From Oligoflexia bacterium (GTDB taxonomy: Bacteria > Bdellovibrionota > UBA1018 > CAIMNF01): DNA of 7,344 nucleotides. Position numbers and translations under genes: made by a program. The notes under the pieces were generated by a model. The model was not told where the DNA came from. It saw nothing but the letters and a program-made list of their open reading frames with translations, and did not search any database. The stretch is from NCBI GenBank assembly GCA_903842755.1, contig CAIMNF010000567.1:1-7344 (forward strand), in the 5' to 3' direction. Below, in pieces: positions 5,952 to 7,344 of the stretch (position 1 is its first letter; every line of letters begins with the position of its first letter).

Positions 5952-6569
5952 GTGAAAGAATTCAAGTTTTTCGCGCCCTCGAATCGTTCAGACCTTCGGC
6001 GATGGCTTCAAAATAACCATCAGCAGATTGAAAGCATCTGGGTACAAATCTTTAGGAAAGGGTCTGGAAAAGAAAATATCACGGGGGCCGATTTGACGGA
6101 AGAAGCACTCTGCTTAGGATGGATTGACAGCGTACCTGGAAAAATTGATTCAGAGAGTTTCAAAATGCTTCTATCGCCGCGCAAACCAGGTAGCCCTTGG
6201 TCTGCAGTTAACAAAAGACGAGTAGCAAGTCTCATAAAGAATAAGCAAATGACCATTGCAGGCCTTAAGAAGATCCAAACCGCAAAAAAAGATGGCTCCT
6301 GGACGAGGCTAAAATCATCAGATGCCCTCGTTGCGCCAAAGGAATTGGTTTTGGCGCTAAACAAATCAAAGAAAGCGAAAGCATTTTACGAATCACTCAC
6401 TCCAGGTTCGAAAAAAATCATCCTTGAATGGATCGGCTCTGCAAAAACTGAAGAAACAAAATCAAAAAGGATAGCGGAGACTGTTCGGCTTGCCAAAATA
6501 GGAGTCCGCGCAAATCACTTTAGAGATCTTCAAGACTTAAAAAAAGTTCATGGAAGAATCAAGAGCTAG
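5952..6569 (+). CDS. YdeI/OmdA-family protein (bacteriocin-protection / OmpD-associated family)
   Basis: This 205-aa soluble protein starts with GTG four bases after the SDR stop. Family blocks can be seen: an N-terminal FFAPSNRSDLRRWLQNNH, then IWVQIFRKGSG, EEALCLGWIDS (51-60), LSPRKPGSPWSAVNKRRV (74-91), and a C-terminal helical part with LTPGSKKIILEWIGSAK and ETKSKRIAETVRL (149-180) that matches the OmdA-type domain. Members are linked to polymyxin or bacteriocin tolerance in enterics, but their biochemical role is poorly known, so I assign no activity. The GTG start is supported by the very N-terminal family similarity. The ribosome site is weak, which fits coupling to the SDR gene. A short 6-bp hairpin spans its stop (6560-6576) without a U-run and is not called a terminator. 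Confidence 0.85.
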   Translation: MKEFKFFAPSNRSDLRRWLQNNHQQIESIWVQIFRKGSGKENITGADLTEEALCLGWIDSVPGKIDSESFKMLLSPRKPGSPWSAVNKRRVASLIKNKQMTIAGLKKIQTAKKDGSWTRLKSSDALVAPKELVLALNKSKKAKAFYESLTPGSKKIILEWIGSAKTEETKSKRIAETVRLAKIGVRANHFRDLQDLKKVHGRIKS

Positions 6570-6585
6570 CTTCTTGGGCTGTTTG

Positions 6586-6604
6586 ACCGGAAATAAGTGC
6601 CAAT
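6586..6604 (-). repeat. Intergenic short motif, third copy, at the distal end of repeat copy 2
   Basis: The minus strand reads ATTGGCACTTATTTCCGGT, which differs from the 2682-2700 copy at two of 19 positions. It forms the 3' edge of the larger repeat at 6591-6678. On either strand GGAAATA (6589-6595) and TATTTCC (6604-6610) are a perfect 7-bp inverted repeat around an 8-base loop, so the motif can form a hairpin here. No U-run follows, so it is not a standard terminator. Confidence 0.5.
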
Positions 6605-6678
6605 ATTTCCAAATGTCAGTTTGATCAAAACCAGTTTTTAGAAGTGTCAGACCAAGTCTAAACTTTTACATTGCAATT
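6591..6678 (-). repeat. Intergenic repeat, copy 2 (about 88 bp), inverted relative to copy 1
   Basis: This fills most of the convergent gap between the YdeI-like gene and the 149-aa gene and begins 4 bases after the stop codon of the latter. The minus strand aligns with 148-237: AATTGCAA, TGTAAAAGT, GACTTG, TCTGACAC, the palindrome TTTGATCAAA (complement at 6620-6629), CTGACA, TGGCA and TTATTT are all kept in order and at nearly constant spacing, about 80% identity by hand. The copies lie about 6.4 kb apart in opposite orientation. Confidence 0.75.
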
Positions 6679-6682
6679 AATT

Positions 6683-7132
6683 CTATGTATATCGCTTTGT
6701 TTTGGCCATCTCGAACAACTGGGTGAGCGACATTCCCCGGTTGCGTAACTGATTCGTTAAAGTTGACGTAGCGATGCTCAATTCGCCATTTGGCCTTGCC
6801 GTTTTCTCCAATAACTGTTTTGAAAGATAGCCGTATTTTTTATTTATATTCTGGAGTTCTGTTAAAATTCTTTCCTGATCAAAAACTTTGCCGAAAGCTT
6901 TTTCACGTGATTTTTTAACATCAAGTCGACGCCTTAAATCTAACTGATATTTATTTTCGCCTCCGACTAAAAGTGCATTCATCCAGCATTTTATTAAATC
7001 TTCTTCCTTGTATGGCGATTCGTTTGTGATGCTTCCCAACGAGGCAAGTTGCTCTTGCTGCTCAGATCCAGCCACTCTTCTCATCAGGTAATAGTAGGTT
7101 ATTTCTTTGTATTTTACCTTTTTCAGAAACAT
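6683..7132 (-). CDS. Unrecognised 149-aa protein, possibly nucleic-acid binding and mobile-element associated
   Basis: I do not recognise this gene with confidence. It is coding in character: a good AGGAG ribosome site 6 bases before the ATG and a balanced, lysine/arginine-rich composition. The N-terminus (YKEITYYYLMRRVAGSEQQEQLASLGSI, 8-35) has the pattern of the small beta-strand cap at the start of IS1634/IS4-type transposases (YYxLV..R..GK.RQ..L.SLG). The middle is basic (LDLRRRLDVKKSREKAF). The C-terminal 60 residues (ILTELQNINKKYGYLSKQLL ... STLTNQLRNRGMSLTQLFEMAK) resemble a single homing-endonuclease-associated (HNH-type) DNA-binding repeat. The catalytic domain of a transposase is absent. 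It may therefore be a stand-alone DNA-binding protein derived from mobile elements. It is divergent from the partial gene at 7285 and preceded by a hairpin that includes its ribosome site. Confidence 0.6.
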   Translation of the reverse strand: MFLKKVKYKEITYYYLMRRVAGSEQQEQLASLGSITNESPYKEEDLIKCWMNALLVGGENKYQLDLRRRLDVKKSREKAFGKVFDQERILTELQNINKKYGYLSKQLLEKTARPNGELSIATSTLTNQLRNRGMSLTQLFEMAKTKRYT

Positions 7133-7140
7133 GATTTGCT

Positions 7141-7171
7141 CCTAGGACATCAGTGTTGCACTTGTCCTAGG
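7141..7171 (-). promoter_or_regulatory. Long hairpin/palindrome taking in the ribosome binding site of the 149-aa gene
   Basis: CCTAGGACA (7141-7149) and TGTCCTAGG (7163-7171) are perfect 9-bp inverted arms. Inside them AGTG (7152-7155) and CACT (7159-7162) pair again around TTG, leaving a 2-base bulge (TC). On the minus strand the second arm ends in CCTAGG followed by AG, so the AGGAG ribosome site of the gene starting at 7132 is partly inside the stem. The structure could act as an RNA switch on translation or as a DNA operator. Its position, 8 bases from the start codon, favours a regulatory role over a terminator. Confidence 0.6.
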
Positions 7172-7256
7172 TAAAACCCTAATGATTGACGAGACTTCGT
7201 CTTGGCTCTACCACAAAACAGGGGGAATAAAGGTTTTACGTTAAAATTGGTTTACC
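7170..7256. repeat. Three GGTTTTACC-like units between the divergent genes
   Basis: GGTAAAACC (7170-7178) is the reverse complement of GGTTTTACC. GGTTTTAC follows at 7232-7239 and GGTTTACC at 7249-7256. The first two form an exact 8-bp inverted pair (7171-7178 with 7232-7239), and the last is part of TGGTTTACCA with TGGT/ACCA arms. They could be operator half-sites or ends of an insertion. A small hairpin, GACGA-GACT-TCGTC, lies between them at 7188-7201. No convincing promoter for the rightward gene could be read; TTGACG at 7186-7191 lacks a good -10. Confidence 0.4.
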
Positions 7257-7284
7257 AGAACTAATTTAAACGAAAGGACCCCTC

Positions 7285-7344
7285 ATGCCCCCTGAATCGA
7301 CCCAAGAAATCTTAGGCTTACCTGATTTAAAACATGAATTTACA
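7285..7344 (+). CDS. N-terminal fragment of an unknown protein (possible transposase start)
   Basis: An ATG at 7285, with AAAGGA about seven bases upstream, opens a frame that is uninterrupted for 20 codons to the window edge. It begins MPPESTQEILGLPDLKHEFT. The ILGLPDLK segment near the N-terminus is reminiscent of ISL3-family transposases, which start with a short LLGLP-type stretch before a zinc ribbon, but 20 residues are too few to decide. It is divergent from the 149-aa gene and shares a 152-bp control region with it. Confidence 0.4.
   Translation, partial: MPPESTQEILGLPDLKHEFT

Noticed and set aside
6560..6576. Hairpin over the stop codon of the YdeI-like gene as a terminator
   Set aside because: The stem is only 6 bp with a wobble, and no T-run follows on either strand.
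1..7344. CRISPR array, tRNA or rRNA genes
   Set aside because: No regularly spaced repeats of 24-40 bp and no cloverleaf or rRNA-like stretches were seen on either strand.

Overview
The window is an AT-rich (by eye roughly 40% GC) bacterial accessory region that reads as a mosaic of short functional modules on both strands. Clear Shine-Dalgarno sequences, sigma70-type promoters, ATG/GTG starts and tight ATGA overlaps indicate a typical Gram-negative-style genome. A Bdellovibrionota- or Leptospira-like host would fit the base composition and gene types, but nothing here fixes the taxon, so this is a weak guess.

Layout. 1-96 (+): 3' end of a probable tautomerase-fold gene. 148-237: an intergenic repeat. 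295-2538 (-): a compact arsenic operon, arsR-arsI-acr3-arsC, with translationally coupled genes and a strong promoter just upstream of arsR. 2682-2776: a short motif, a hairpin and a rho-independent terminator. 2784-3791 (-): a complete tyrosine recombinase. 3865-4486 (+): a HigBA/RelE-type toxin-antitoxin pair with a palindromic operator inside its promoter, divergent from the recombinase. 4604-6569 (+): a TetR-controlled operon, tetR-SDR oxidoreductase-YdeI/OmdA-like protein, with a palindromic operator overlapping the -35. 6591-6678: an inverted copy of the 148-237 repeat. 6683-7132 (-): an unrecognised 149-aa protein preceded by a long hairpin that takes in its ribosome binding site. 7285-7344 (+): the first 20 codons of another gene, possibly a transposase.

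How the genes work together. ArsR would sense trivalent arsenicals and release the promoter. ArsC would reduce arsenate to arsenite, ACR3 would export arsenite, and ArsI would cleave the C-As bond of trivalent organoarsenicals such as MAs(III), yielding more arsenite for ACR3. The recombinase and toxin-antitoxin pair next door are the mobility and maintenance genes expected of an acquired island. The TetR operon is probably a small stress- or xenobiotic-response unit whose substrate cannot be read from sequence.

The most unusual signals are non-coding. (i) A pair of about 90-bp, about 80% identical intergenic repeats in opposite orientation brackets the ars, recombinase, toxin-antitoxin and TetR modules. 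(ii) A 17-19 bp motif recurs in three intergenic gaps. The repeat copies and motif copies each lie just 3' of a gene and in that gene's orientation, which gives a cassette-like arrangement without recognisable integron attC sites. (iii) Three promoters (arsR, higB, tetR) sit so close to the start codon that leaderless or near-leaderless transcripts are predicted.
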